DNA of 64,000 nt from Palaemon carinicauda. Taxonomy: Eukaryota; Arthropoda; Malacostraca; Decapoda; Palaemonidae. Under the pieces are notes generated by a model that ran no database searches, was not told the DNA's origin, and was given only the letters and a program-made list of their open reading frames with translations. Shown here one piece after another: positions 42,950-53,974 of this stretch. Position 1 is the stretch's first letter. The number at the start of each line of letters is the position of its first letter. The stretch lies in the NCBI RefSeq assembly GCF_036898095.1, contig NC_090746.1:56684602-56748601 (forward strand). The letters run 5' to 3'. The translations under genes and the position numbers were made by a program.

Positions 42950-45260
42950 TCAAGCAGAGGACGCCATCAGGTCATGGGTATCCTTCTGCACAAGCGAAGC
43001 AGCTATATCCTTAACCAGCTGTTGTGGAAACAAGGCCGCTGATAAGGGAGCATAGAGCAGTTCCAATCTCTGACAGGGAGTAACTCCTGCCGAAAGGAAA
43101 GAGCAAAGGGTTTCTCTCTTCTTTAAGACTCCCGACGTAAAGGTGGAGGCGAGCTCATTGGAGCCATCGCGGATGGCTTTATCCATACAGGACATGATAA
43201 GTAAGACAACATCTTGGTCGGCAGACGAGATCTTCCTACTTAAAGCTCCTAATGACCAGTCAAGAAAGTTAAACACTTCAAAGGCTCTGTATACGCCTTT
43301 AAGCAGATGGTCAAGGTCCGAGGAGGACCAACAAATCTTCGAGCGTCTCATGGCCAGGCGACGGGGAGAGTCTACGAGGCTTGAGAAGTCACCCTGGGCA
43401 GAGGCAGGGACTCCCAAGCCGAGAACTTCTCCCGTGCTATACCAGACGCTCGATCTAGAAGCAAGCTTAGAAGGAGGGAAGGCAAAGGCAGTCTTCCCCA
43501 AACTCCTCCTGGTATTCAACCAGTCGCCTAGAAGACGTAAAGCCCTCTTAGAAGAGCGAGAAAGCACTAGCTTAGTAAAGGCTGGCTTGGTAGCAGCTAA
43601 GCCTAGAGCAAACTCAGACGGAGGCGAACGAGGAGCAACAGCAACAAAGTGATCTGGAAAAAGATCCTTGAAAATCATCATGATCTTCTTGAAATCCATC
43701 GAAGGAGGAACAGCCTTAGGTTCATCTACATCTGAAGGATTATCATCAGGATGAGGATCAGCAACGTCCTCATCTGAAGGAGCTTCGTCCGATAACTGCT
43801 GAGTCTCAAGCAAGGGAGAGACCTGCCTTGGTGGCAATGCTTGACAAGCAGAGTCCACACGCACCGGAGCATCAGTAGCAGTCCAGGACGCTACGTCATG
43901 TAACTGCTTAACAGACTGACTAGCAACAACAACAGGAGCGGGAGGACGCTCGACGTCAACTCGAGACTGCCTTGACTGCCTAGACTGAGCAGTCAAAACA
44001 ACTCTTGACTGCGGTGCTTGACGCTCAACGTCAAAACAAGTCAACTTCGCTGGTTGGCGAACGTCCTGAACGTCAACAAGAGCATGCGGCAGCGGCTGAA
44101 CGTCCACAAGCGGCTGAAAGTCAACACGGGACTGCATCGAGTGAGGCTCTACAAAACGTGACTGACGTGACTTAGTAACGTCAACGTCAACAGGACGAGC
44201 AAAGGCTCGTTTGGGCGGCTGACGGCCAGGATCTCGATCAGCTAAGCGGCGAGGATCATCGTGAACCTTCTCAGCAGAATAGTCCTCCATAAGAGAGGCA
44301 AGCTTATTCTGCATGTCTTGCAGTACAACCCATTTAGGATCAACGGGAATGGGTGCGGTAAGAGACGAGGGTAACGTCTGTGACTGCAAAACATTGCCTA
44401 CACTAAGACTCTCGGAGCCTGTGTTACGCTTCTGTTTAGGCGGCGAGCAGTCTTCTGATGACTGCACAGGGTCAGAGCTGTCCCAATGGCTACAACCAGG
44501 ACGCTGGACCTGTCCTGAAGGGACTGAATTTCGCTTTAAGGGTCTCGAAACCTTGCTCCACGGTTTCTTACGCGATAAGCCTTCGGATGACGAGGAGAAA
44601 ACCGTCTCGCTCGTCTTATGGTAGGGGCGGTCTTGACGAGACACGCCTGAAACCATAGAGGGAACGTCTGTTCGTTGGTTAAAGCCTCTCGAACCCATAA
44701 GTCCTACGACATTACTTCTCCCTGGGGATTGGGAGCTTGCAAGAGGTCTCGGACTAGGCGAACGACATGCACGAACAGACGAACCCTCGGTCGCAACACT
44801 GATAACACTTTGCGCACTAATCACTTTCCCACGATTTTCTAATGTGGCACTCTGACACTTTAACTCTTTTACGTCCGCCATGAGTTGATTACGGTCCGTA
44901 GCTAACGACTCAACTCTCTCGCCCAAAGCATGAATGGCACGTAACATATCCCGCATTGATGGTTCCTGAGTGCTAGTAGAGGGTTCAGGCACAACTACTA
45001 ATGGGGAAGGATTAGGTTCAGGGGCATGGGAGGAGGAAAATTCTAACGATCTAGAGGAACTTCTCCTCACCCTATCTCTCTCTAGCTTACGAGAATACTT
45101 GTCAAACTCAAGCCAATCAAATTCCGAAAGGCCCACGCACTCATCACACCGATCTCCTAATTGACAGGTTTTACCCCGACAATTAGAACACACAGTATGT
45201 GGGTTGAGAGAGGCCTTTGGAAGACGCTTATTGCAATCCCTAGCATTACATTTACGAAAT
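42950..45260 (-). CDS. gag of DIRS-D (copy 2), main part
   Basis: A continuous frame of about 770 codons. It runs from the DIRS-C junction at 45260 (FRKCNARDCNKRLPKASLNP) through two CxxC pairs (HTVCSNCRGKTC, RCDECVGLSEFDW), a Ser/Pro/Gln-rich centre with SRQSRQSRVDV-like repeats, and a C-terminal helical domain (RRSKICWSSSDLDHLL, CSFLSAGVTPCQRLELLYAP). It ends at a TGA (42950-42952), after which the same frame continues into an Arg/Gly/Ser-rich tail (FRGRAPSRGSSRAEGKRG) overlapping RT. The TGA is thus probably a CGA-to-TGA change. The start codon lies beyond DIRS-C at 53603. Confidence 0.75.
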
Positions 45261-45518
45261 ATGATAAATTCGAAGATAATTTGTATTTTTCCTAACCATA
45301 CAAACCTTAGCTATTTACAAAGGGTATTACTTTTAGCGTAGCTGAAATGGCGAGCCATTAGAATTTAACGAGGGTGTATTACCCCCGCGCTAGTTAGCGG
45401 GGGGGTAGGGGAGTGGTAGCTAGCTACCCCTCCTCCCCCTCACACACAGGTGAATACTCACTTTCACTTAGAGGTAGGACTTGTCTTGGGGGACAGGGCT
45501 GGCGGGCAAATATGTGTA

Positions 45519-45612
45519 AATAGCTAAGGTTTGTATGGTTAGGAAAAATACAAATTATCTTCGAATTTGTCATTTGTTCAGTAACCGAAATGCAAACCAC
45601 GCTATTTACAAA
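45519..45612. repeat. Internal complementary region of DIRS-C
   Basis: 45530-45569 is the reverse complement of the left terminus (45263-45302, AAATTCGAAGATAATTTGTA start). It runs directly into an image of the right terminus (TTGTTCAGTAACCGAAATGC; right end GGTTACGGAACAA at 53577). Confidence 0.8.
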
Positions 45613-46089
45613 GGGTGACTTATCCCTTAGGAAGGGTGGAAAGTCCCCAGCCATACTGGCTTTGGCTTTACCCGGGGACTCAGAATCCGAGTGAGTCGCA
45701 CTCGAGAAAAGGAGTCCCTGCACCTCACAAGTTCCTTGCTCCGCAAGGAACCATGTGGCCTACATAAGCTTGTGTGTGAAGGAAGAAGTGTGACCCGTCC
45801 TAGGCAGTTGATCTGGAGTTCCAGAAGGAACTCTGGGTTAGGACGTTCCCAATACCACCTCGTCAGGATATGGGGGACGCGACAGTATTGACTCAATACT
45901 CGGAACACAAGGAAGCATGGTTTACCTGCAGAGGTTCAAGGTCAGCTATGCAGAGACCAGGATGCTGCTTCCCCGTAGAGGGGATAATGAAGAAAGAAGT
46001 AAGGGCCAGACATACTTCTTTCGTTCATGCAGACTAAAACCTGATAACAATGCCCTCAACCTTCTGCTACCTGTCCAAAAAGGAGCCTG

Positions 46090-47330
46090 AGGTTAGACCA
46101 GCTGTTGTGTAGCCACCACAGAGCGATAGAAAACGTATCGAGACTCCTGTGGGTCACGCCCTGCAGGAAGCGGGCTGCGAAGGTCATTAGACGCTTCCAG
46201 ACTCCAGCTTGTAGCACCTGCGTCACAGAGTAGTATTACTCGAAGGCGAGGGACGTTGCGATGTATCCAACATTGTGCTGTAGGGCGACGTGACGGGGGA
46301 GGGTCTGAAGACAGGTCGAGATGAATGTCCTTGAGTCCGGGCTGAAGAGGTATACTGATGACTCTCCCCCCATGTCCTCCTTGTGCTCCCAAATCGGCTG
46401 CAACTGAGGACAAACTGCAGCTGTTCCCAGCGCTAACCTCTCGATTCCTTACTGGCAAGAAAGAGAAGGTCTTGGGACATCAGACACAGAATGGAGACTC
46501 GAAATCTTGAATGAATCGGACCGAAGGGCCGGGACCCTCAGATTCTGAGTCTAGCCAACAACTCAGGAGCGAGCCTGAATGTTGCCTTCCCCTCTTCCTT
46601 AGAAAGGGGGGAGTAGTAAGAGACCAAGAAGATTGCTTACACACTGGCCGTGGCCAGAGTGAGCAGAAGACCCAAGGCGGAATACAATCCGAGGCCTGTC
46701 GTAAAAGGGTCTTGAGAAGATCTCTTAAAGGACTAAAAGTCCGAGCCATGCTCCAAGTTGGAGGTCTTCCTCCGACTAGGGCAGGGACGATCGTAGCTTC
46801 GCATGAGCGAGGATAGATCCAGCGGGCAGGAAAAAGTTATTCCTTTAAGCCTGAAGGTCAGGGAAAGGCTGAGCGACAGGCTTCATTGCCGAGAGCGGAA
46901 AGGAGTTTCCTCCCGCCGAAAGGCAATAAGACCGTTATTGCTGGAGAAGAGGCCTCAAGGGAAGAGGTATATCTCCCACGGCACCAACCACCTTAGACTC
47001 TTCACTTTGCCTGGGAGACCCCTGTGGATGACTATCGCAGATGATGCGACCTCCGTACCGCGACTGTAGCGGGTTGTCTCTTCTAGAGGAGGAAGCGTAG
47101 TGTCTCCAGGCATGAAGCCGAAGCGACGCCCCGGTTCGGGAGAGATGTCGCAGTGTGGTTGCTTGAGTAATCTGCGCCGTGGGAGAAGCTCTCCCGGGAG
47201 TTCCGTCAGGGGAAGCAGAGGGTCCAGAAACCGTTCTGCGCATAGTCCCAGTGGAGCTCTCCCATTGAAAGGTTGACAGACAACCTGGTCTTGATTGAGA
47301 CCCATTGTCCACAGACAAAAAGGAGGGAAG
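46090..47330 (-). pseudogene. Tyrosine recombinase remnant of DIRS-C
   Basis: Fragments in several frames are recognisable next to DIRS-B: the N-terminal overlap with the RT end (LRLHAWRHYASSSR), and the C-terminal MTFAARFLQGVTH. There the residue aligned with the nucleophile Tyr is Phe (codon 46167-46169). Many stops. Non-functional. Confidence 0.5.
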
Positions 47331-49560
47331 ACGCAGGCGTCGAAGTTGTCCCACCATCACCGAAATGCATCTTGCCAGAGTCTCGGGGTCTGAGACTGGG
47401 GGGAAGAATAGCGGAAGCTTGAGGTTCCAAGCTGTCGTGATCAGGTCCCCCAGCCCAGAACTTGCTGGTTACCCAAGGTCAAAGACCCCCAGGTACACTC
47501 TCTCTACGAGGCTCTGCTCGGATAGTCTGAGAGAAACATTCCCCTGCCTGGAATGAGAGAGCCGATGGTGGTATTGAGAGAATCTCAATCATCCCGGTAT
47601 CTCTACTGCAAGATGTGAAGGTGTGAAAATGCGTCCCCTGCTGGTTAGAATGAAGTCGACGAGCAACAGGGCGACTCGGCAGGAGTTGTAGGATCTGAAG
47701 AGGGGCCAGACTAAGGCCCCTAAGCCTGCCTGAATGATGGAGAGGTATCCTTCAGGTCTTGACCATAGGCCTGGACCGGAACATGCCCCCCCCCCCTTTC
47801 CTTTGACGAGTCCGAGAACCGCATCAAGAAGGTGGGGAAAGGACGAGAATATCCACTACTATCAAGAGGCTCCATAGGTCAACACCCATTGCAGGTCTAA
47901 TAGTTCCGCTGGTCCCATAGGGCCAGGGAGTCCGGTTAAACATTGCCTGAAGCCACCGGAACTTGGATCGCCCCACATGGAACTTATCCTGAGGCGACCG
48001 TTCGGACTATAGACGGGTCAATGAGGAAAGGAGAACTAGGAAACGTTCCAAGGTAGGGCTGAAAGCTCTGCTTGACTGAGAACAGGTACTGCGACTCTCC
48101 TCAGTCTTGCCACAGTCAACCGAAAGGAAGGCTCGGAGGATGTGGTAACAGAATCTGGCGTCCCCAGGTGGTCACCCATCCAAGTACCGACGTTGCTTAA
48201 CCTCGCTGGACGGACGAGAAGCGGGGTTTCCAACGTGGTAAGGCCGTTGACTCAATATCATGGCCAGATACTCCAGATGTTGAGGCAGAGGAAGAGAAGG
48301 CTCCAAGCAAAATACCATGAGCCCACACTCATGGTAAGCATCCGGAAGCTTGTCCCGGCGCTGAAGAAGGTCGAAACCCGAGCCTACCGGAGTTGACCAG
48401 CCCTCCAAACAGCAGAGGAGGCGGAAGCCTGCACCTGAGCGGCCAAGAGGAAGGCAGGGAGAGTTCTCTGGGGAAACAAACCTGCTATGCCACGGCGGGA
48501 TAGCCACACTGCATCATAAGCAGGAATACTTGCAGTCTAGGCTGAATTCGACGAGCACCCTGGAAGATGGATGGAATGGAAACTGAAAGTACCCGTCCTT
48601 CCGATCCAGGGTTTAAGGAGTCCTGTCGCCTCGTTACCAGTCTGATCGATTCTGCTGGTCTACGCTGGCCGAAGTTTGTTCGACAAACTTGATCACGGCT
48701 GAGAGGTCGACTATGGACATCCCCTCTCAGATCCTTCCTTACAAGAAAGGATCGACTGAGGGGGCCGGGGGTGAAGCCGTCGATGATCCTAAGGAAGACC
48801 TTCGCCTAAGGTATGGATCATTCTGCCCAACCGGGCAACTCTACTGACGCTATGGCACAGAGATTCAGAGACACTGAATTCGCTGACAGAGACGGCAGGC
48901 GCGGTATCCTTGGCTAATCACAGAGATTGTGCGGGAATGGGCATCGGGAAGCTGTCATTCGGATGAGTAACCTTAAGCATCCTCCCAGCGAAAAACCTGC
49001 AATCCTAGAGTTCGTGAACTCCTTTTAGGACTATGCCCCCCCGGGGGAGTCTCCCGTGCCATCTGTTCCTGACAGGAGGAAACTGCAATTGGACACCTTG
49101 TCCCAGTTGTCGTAGCCGATAACTTAGGCCGACGTGGTTAAAAGAAAAGGGCGCTGGAGCCCTGCAGAGTCTGGAAGAAAGCGCCTTGGAGGAGTGAAAC
49201 CGGAAGTCGATTTACTCCGCACAGCAGCTGTCTAAGTCTCTGTCCTTGGGCACAAACAAACTCTTCTCAAGGATGGAAGGGTGTCTGAGGTCGTCGACCT
49301 CCACAGATGAGACACCCGAAGGAAGCCCTCAGTCAGCGCGTCCAGATGGTACAACATCGAGCTTGTCTGCAAGTTAGATACTTAACGACGAAAGGCCAAG
49401 GTGCCTGAGCTCGAGAGGAGGAAAGTACCCTTGATCTTCCTGTAGCTTCCTTGAACCAAACCTCGGGCCGTAACCGAGGAGGGAAAGAACCTGGTAAGCT
49501 CCCAGAGGAAGAAGTAAGCAGTCACCCCTTGTCCGATGGAGAAATCTCGAACGGAAAGCC
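47330..49560 (-). pseudogene. RT / RNase H remnant of DIRS-C
   Basis: Degenerate sequence aligns by eye with DIRS-B RT (VKKASG...VIDLSALN region around 48680-48790, LVYLGMIL-like region around 48260-48290). It has many indels and no usable frame. The 5S-like insert lies inside it. Confidence 0.5.
48139..48250 (-). pseudogene. 5S rRNA-derived pseudogene
   Basis: The minus strand reads AACGGCCTTACCACGTTGGA, CTTCTCGTCCGTCCAGCGAG, GTTAAGCAACGTCGG and TACTTGGATGGGTGACCACC, in the order and spacing of eukaryotic 5S rRNA. About 10 nt between the last two blocks (the GCGCGGTTAG region holding the internal element) are missing. The box C-like TTGGATGGGTGACC is intact. It interrupts the RT remnant of DIRS-C, so it is a dispersed copy, either a retrocopy or the head of a SINE3-type element. 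It is unlikely to be a working 5S gene. Confidence 0.85.
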
Positions 49561-49588
49561 CCCCCCGCCAAAAATCCTTCCAGGGAAT

Positions 49589-50230
49589 TATTATTATTAT
49601 TATTATTATTATTACTTACTAAGCTACAACCCTAGTTGGAAAAGCAGTATGCTATAAGCCCAGGGGCTCCAACAGGGAAAATAGCTCAGTGCGGAAAGGA
49701 AAAAAGGAAAATAAAATATTCTAAGAAGAGTAACAACAATAAATATCTCCTTTACAAACTATAAAAACTTTAACAAAACAAGAGGAAGAGAAATAAGATA
49801 GGAGAGTGTGCTCGAGTGTACCCTCAAGCAAGAGAACTCTAACCCAAGACAGTGAAAGGCCATGGTACAGAGGCTATGGCACTACCCAAGACTAGAGAAC
49901 AGTGGTTTGATTTTGGAGTGTCCTTCTCCTAGAAGAGCTGCTTACCATAGCTAAAGAGTCTCTCCTACCCTTACCAAGAGGAAAGTGGCACTGAACAAGT
50001 ACAGTGCAGTAACCCCTTGGGTGATGAAGAATTGTTTGGTAATCTGTGTTGTCAGGTGTATGAGGATAGAGGAGAATATGTAAAGAATATGCCAGACTAT
50101 TCAGTGTGTATGTAGGCAAAGGGAAAATGAACCGTAACCAGAGAGGAGGATCCAATGTAGACTGTCTGGCCAGTCAAAAGACCCCATAACTCTCTAGCGG
50201 TAGTGCTAACCCAGGTTCAGGAATAGAGGA
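49589..50230 (-). mobile_element. LINE-tail (SINE-like) element with (TAA)n end, in DIRS-C
   Basis: Minus-strand orientation. The 3' end carries TGTTGGAGCCCCTGGGCTTA, GCTTTTCCAACTAGGGTTGT and AGCTTAGTAAG followed by (TAA)n (49589-49612). The same tail ends the LINE at 61820-61940. The 5' part has no coding region, so it is either a 5'-truncated LINE or a non-autonomous partner using the LINE machinery. Confidence 0.7.
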
Positions 50231-50914
50231 GTGTTGCTCAGATCTCCCTTAAGTTTCTCCTATTCTTGCAAGTGCCATGCTCTGTGTTTACGGGGTGAGG
50301 CCGTGTTCTGGAAATACGCTCCAGAAGAACTCGCCAGGCTGGTCATGCTGCGAAAACTTCATTGGGAATCGTGGTCGCAATTGCCCTGGAGCTGGCGCGA
50401 CGGAAATTCCTGGTGGTCGGCGAGCGATAACCCATAGACGAGCAATGGATACTGCAAGAAATAAGCCGACATTTGTGCGAAGAAACACTGTAGGTTCGCG
50501 CGACGGAACACCATCCGTCTGCGCGATGGAAAAAACCGTTGGTTCGCGCGTGGGCGAACATTGGAGAGCATGAGCGTAGACGTGCAGGCACGTGGGCGTG
50601 TGGGCGCGCAGGCGAGTGGTCGCGCGGTTGCACGGGCGAGCGGTCGCGCGGGCGAGCGGTCGTGAGGGTGGGCAGGTGGATGAGAGCGAGTCCGAGGCGG
50701 CGAACGCAAGCGTTAGCGCGATGGCGAGGAAACGCGCTGCCGCGTGGGCGAGGAGGACCGCTGGCGATATGGATCAACAAGCGATCGGTGGTGAGCTGGT
50801 GAGCGCTAACGCGCAGGTTGGCGATGGCGCGTTGTGTTATGCTGACGCGATGGTCGAGCAGTATGCGCAGGTGAGCGATCGTGCGTTGGCGAGCAGTATG
50901 CGAAGGTGAGCGAT

Positions 50915-51535
50915 CGCGAGCAGTGATCAGCATGCGCCGGATCGCGCGATGGTGATCAGTATGCGCAGGGTCGCGTGATGGTGATCAGCATGCCAGGGTC
51001 GCGCGATGGCGATCAGCATGCGCAGGTTGGTGGTCGCGCGATGGCGAACAGCATCTGCAGGTGGGCGATCGCGTGATGGCGAACAGCATACGCAGTTGAG
51101 GGTCGCGCGATGGTGATCAGCATGCGCAGGGTTGAGCGATGGTGATCAGCATCCGCAGGTGTGCGGTCGCGCGATGGCGATCAGCATCCGCTGTTGAGGG
51201 TCGTGCGATGGCGATCAGCATCCGCAGTTGAGGGTCGCGCGATGGCGATCAGCATCCGCAGGTGAGGGTCGCGCGATGGCGATCAGCATCCGCAGTTGAG
51301 GGTCGCGCGATGGCGATCAGCATCCGCAGTTGAGGGTCGCGCGATGGCGATCAGCATCCGCAGTTGAGGGTCGCGCGATGGCGATCAGCATCCGCAGTTG
51401 AGGGTCGCGCGATGGCGATCAGCATCCGCAGTTGAGGGTCGCGCGATGGCGATCAGCATCCGAAGTTGAGGGTCGCGCGATGGCGATCAGCATCCGCAGT
51501 TGAGGGTAGCGCGATGGCGATCAGCATGCGCAGGT
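50915..51535. repeat. 34-bp minisatellite in DIRS-C gag region
   Basis: About 17 units of 34 bp (GATGGCGATCAGCATCCGCA then GTTGAGGGTCGCGC). The right-hand units are nearly identical and the left-hand units diverged. 34 is not a multiple of 3, so successive units rotate through all frames. Confidence 0.93.
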
Positions 51536-51611
51536 GAGCAAGTAGCTGGCGAACCATGTTCCTTCAGAAGTGTTGGAGAACGTTGGCGTGCCGGCTGTAA
51601 CACACGTGGGC

Positions 51612-51722
51612 GATCCGGAGATCGCTGGCGAGCTGATGATCGCTGGCGGGCTGATGATCGCTGACGAGCTGATGATCGCTGGCGAGCTGATGATCGCTGA
51701 CGAGCTGATGATCGCTGACGAG
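51612..51722. repeat. 18-bp tandem repeat in DIRS-C gag region
   Basis: About six units of GCTGATGATCGCTGRCGA. On the minus strand it codes a six-residue repeat (SSAIIS type). Confidence 0.9.
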
Positions 51723-53577
51723 CAGAAGGCTACACGTGGAAGCCTGCGCAAAGAAGAAGAGTCCTTGACCCCAACCTGAACTGAAGTTCTAGATCGCGAG
51801 GGCGAACGTGGGCGCACAGGGCGCGTAACAGGAACCAACAGGAACCACAGGGAAGATCATCTTGAAAGCGCTGACGAACAGGAGAGCGCTGATGAGCAGA
51901 AGGGCGCGCAGGGAAACCCTGACACGCAAGGGAAGAACCCCCGTGGGGGCAACCCTTTGCCCCGAAGGGATCGTTGTCCGCCGGGAGACTGATGTCCGTC
52001 GGAAGACCGCTGTCCGTCGGGAAGACCGTTGTCCGTCGGGAAGACCGTTGCCCGTCGGAAGACGAGATCAGACTGCTGTCCATCTGCACCAAGGCGGAAG
52101 ATCGAGAAAAAGGAGTTGTAGGCTGCAAACGGAGATCCAAAAAGGCGCCTCAAGCACCCTTATAGGGAGATGAGAGGCCCTTACGACGAGGCGGACGGTG
52201 GGCCTTGCGGCGAGGGAGGCCAACAGCAACAGCAACAGAAGAAAACCTCCGAAGAGGAGTCTCTATGAGTGTACTCTCTCGCGAACGAAAGAGAAACACT
52301 TCGTGGAAGAGACTGGTCAGCCAGTGACCTAAAAGGAGCAATCCTCCGAAGAGGAGCTCCTGCAGTTGCCCAGCCCCTTGAGCGAAACTGCAGGTGCGAC
52401 CACTCAGCACCAAGAGCATAGTCGCACGAAAAAAAAAGGCAAGAGAAGAACCCCCCAAAAGGGGAAAAACTCAAGCCTGGACAGGAAAATCTTCCCTCGG
52501 AAGGAAAGTTATCCGCCCAAGGAGGCAAGCCTCCTGAGTGTTCTAAAATGAACTGGAGAGCTGTCCGTCGTCACGGGAGTACTACCAGTAGAAGGAGACA
52601 CGCCCCTGACGAAAATACAAGGGGGGAGGCAGCAACAGCCGAATCCCCAGGACTCAACCAGACAGCTCACACCGTTGCTATATTACAGAAACGAACTAGA
52701 TCGGTAACTGTAAAAAAAAAATAAAAAAAATAATATTAGTACACATTCATTCCCCCGGGAAGGCTCCGAAGAGGAATCCCGAGGGAAAGGAACAAGAATT
52801 ACACAACAGGCACGTGCCCTCACAACCACTTACACTCGCTGAAGGAGAGCTGTAACCAAAACAGAATTATAACAATTATAATTATGTAACTATGTAATTA
52901 TGTAATTTAAAAATGAATGAACACTAAAGAAAGAACGAAAACTCCGAAAGGAATCGTTCTACAAGCTGAAAAACAAAAAACAACTACAATTAGATTCATA
53001 ACTAATTGAGACAAATGTACGGCGTAGCAACCCCCCACACGGAAAGGAAGCTAGGCTACAAGGCCGTAGTAACACGTAGTAAAAGGGTGAACGACCTCAA
53101 GAGAGAGAGAGAGAGAGAGAAAGACTTAAGTCAAACTCGATCGCCACCCATAAAAATACGCCGTGCTGGCCTAACTGCCGAGGCCTCCACGTAGATATCG
53201 TACACTACACACACAAATCTGAAAAGGAAACTTACTCATTTCTATACTCAAATATATATACAAACATGAAAACATGTTTACATATATATTGAGTACAGTA
53301 AATGAAAAGTAAGCGATTAAGTAAAGACAAAACAAACAATGGCTGCCAAGCGAGGACCAAGACAGAGACGTCTGTCACAGTCCGAGCCAAAAGTGAAAGT
53401 GAGTATTCACCTGTGTGTGAGGGGGAGGAGGGGTAGCTAGCTACCACTCCCCTACCCCCCCGCTAACTAGCGCGGGGGTAATACACCCTCGTTAAATTCT
53501 AATGGCTCGCCATTTCAGCTACGCTAAAAGTAATACCCTTTGTAAATAGCGTGGTTTGTATTTCGGTTACGGAACAA

Positions 53578-53603
53578 CTAGGAATTGGAGAAGGGTCAGC
53601 CAT
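53578..53603 (-). CDS. First 26 nt of DIRS-D gag, separated by DIRS-C
   Basis: ATG at 53603 followed by codons for MADPSPIP plus two bases. The third base of the interrupted codon and the rest of gag are at 45260 and below. The frame is kept if DIRS-C is lifted out, which locates the insertion point to the base. Confidence 0.7.
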
Positions 53604-53806
53604 TTTGAAAAGTCAAAGAAAGTCCAAAAAACAATCCAAAGTCATCAACAATTAAATCTATCCAAAAAAGAGTTCAAGAGTTTAAGTTGAAGATAAAACA
53701 CCTGCACTGCGAAAGCTCAAACCAAAAAGAAGTACTTCACCAAGACTGTTGAAAAACTCCAGGTTAACAGCGAGTAATGGAACACCTTGTCGATCAGACC
53801 GACAGA

Positions 53807-53974
53807 GAAGAACTGGAGCTGTTTACATGTATATGCGGTATCTGGCCGATAGTTGGCGCTGGTGGGCACACCCGCAACCTTCATAGCAATCGCTCGCGAG
53901 TTTTTGTGTTTTTCTGTCGAGCCGCCGGAGACGTCAGCTATTATATATTCACCGGCTAAGTTAAATATTTAAAA
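53807..53974. repeat. Right terminal inverted repeat of DIRS-D
   Basis: Inverse of 23150-23316, ending GGCTAAGTTAAATATTTAAAA at 53974. The flank beyond is unrelated. Confidence 0.85.

Larger units (their letters stand above)
34001..44491. repeat. Copy 2 of the 10.4-kb duplicated segment
   Basis: Starts exactly at the end of the N run, a few bases from the DIRS-D terminus. Single-base differences from copy 1 that look like errors of this copy lie before about 37570; beyond that this copy reads better than copy 1. Confidence 0.9.
50500..53400 (-). pseudogene. gag region of DIRS-C (decayed)
   Basis: By position between RT and the gag-side terminus. Low-complexity and tandem repeats occupy 50540-51730, and a Ser-rich part with many stops follows. 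No intact Cys block was found. Confidence 0.4.
45261..53577 (-). mobile_element. DIRS-C: DIRS retrotransposon nested in DIRS-D gag
   Basis: Recombinase-side terminus 45261-45470 and gag-side terminus about 53400-53577 are inverted copies (AGCTATTTACAAAGGGTATT against TAATACCCTTTGTAAATAGC). An internal complementary region lies at 45519-45612. The genes are heavily decayed. It is closest to DIRS-B in terminal sequence. It contains three later additions: a LINE-tail element (49589-50230), a 5S-like insert (48139-48250) and expanded tandem repeats (50915-51722). No target duplication. Confidence 0.8.
23123..53974 (-). mobile_element. DIRS-D: outer DIRS retrotransposon hosting elements E and C
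   Basis: A minus-strand element delimited by inverted termini: left 23123-23316 (AAAAATGATATTTTGATTAT start; repeated at 34006 in copy 2) and right 53807-53974. Order on the minus strand is ITR, gag, RT/RNase H, tyrosine recombinase, internal complementary region, ITR. Once the assembly duplicate, element E and DIRS-C are set aside, the element is about 6.6 kb. Each of its three genes has one in-frame stop but otherwise reads well. No target duplication is visible. It inserted about 0.84 kb upstream of the photolyase ATG. Confidence 0.82.

Noticed and set aside
34001..44491. Genuine tandem duplication of DIRS-D plus element E
   Set aside because: Copy boundaries coincide with the N run, and the error gradient toward it indicates unmerged contig ends.
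48036..48233. ORF starting METPLLVRPARLSNVGTW
   Set aside because: It is a frame through the 5S-like insert, not a protein.
50915..51535. Regular 34-bp direct repeats as a CRISPR array
   Set aside because: Units are contiguous with no unique spacers, there are no cas genes, and the setting is a eukaryotic retrotransposon.
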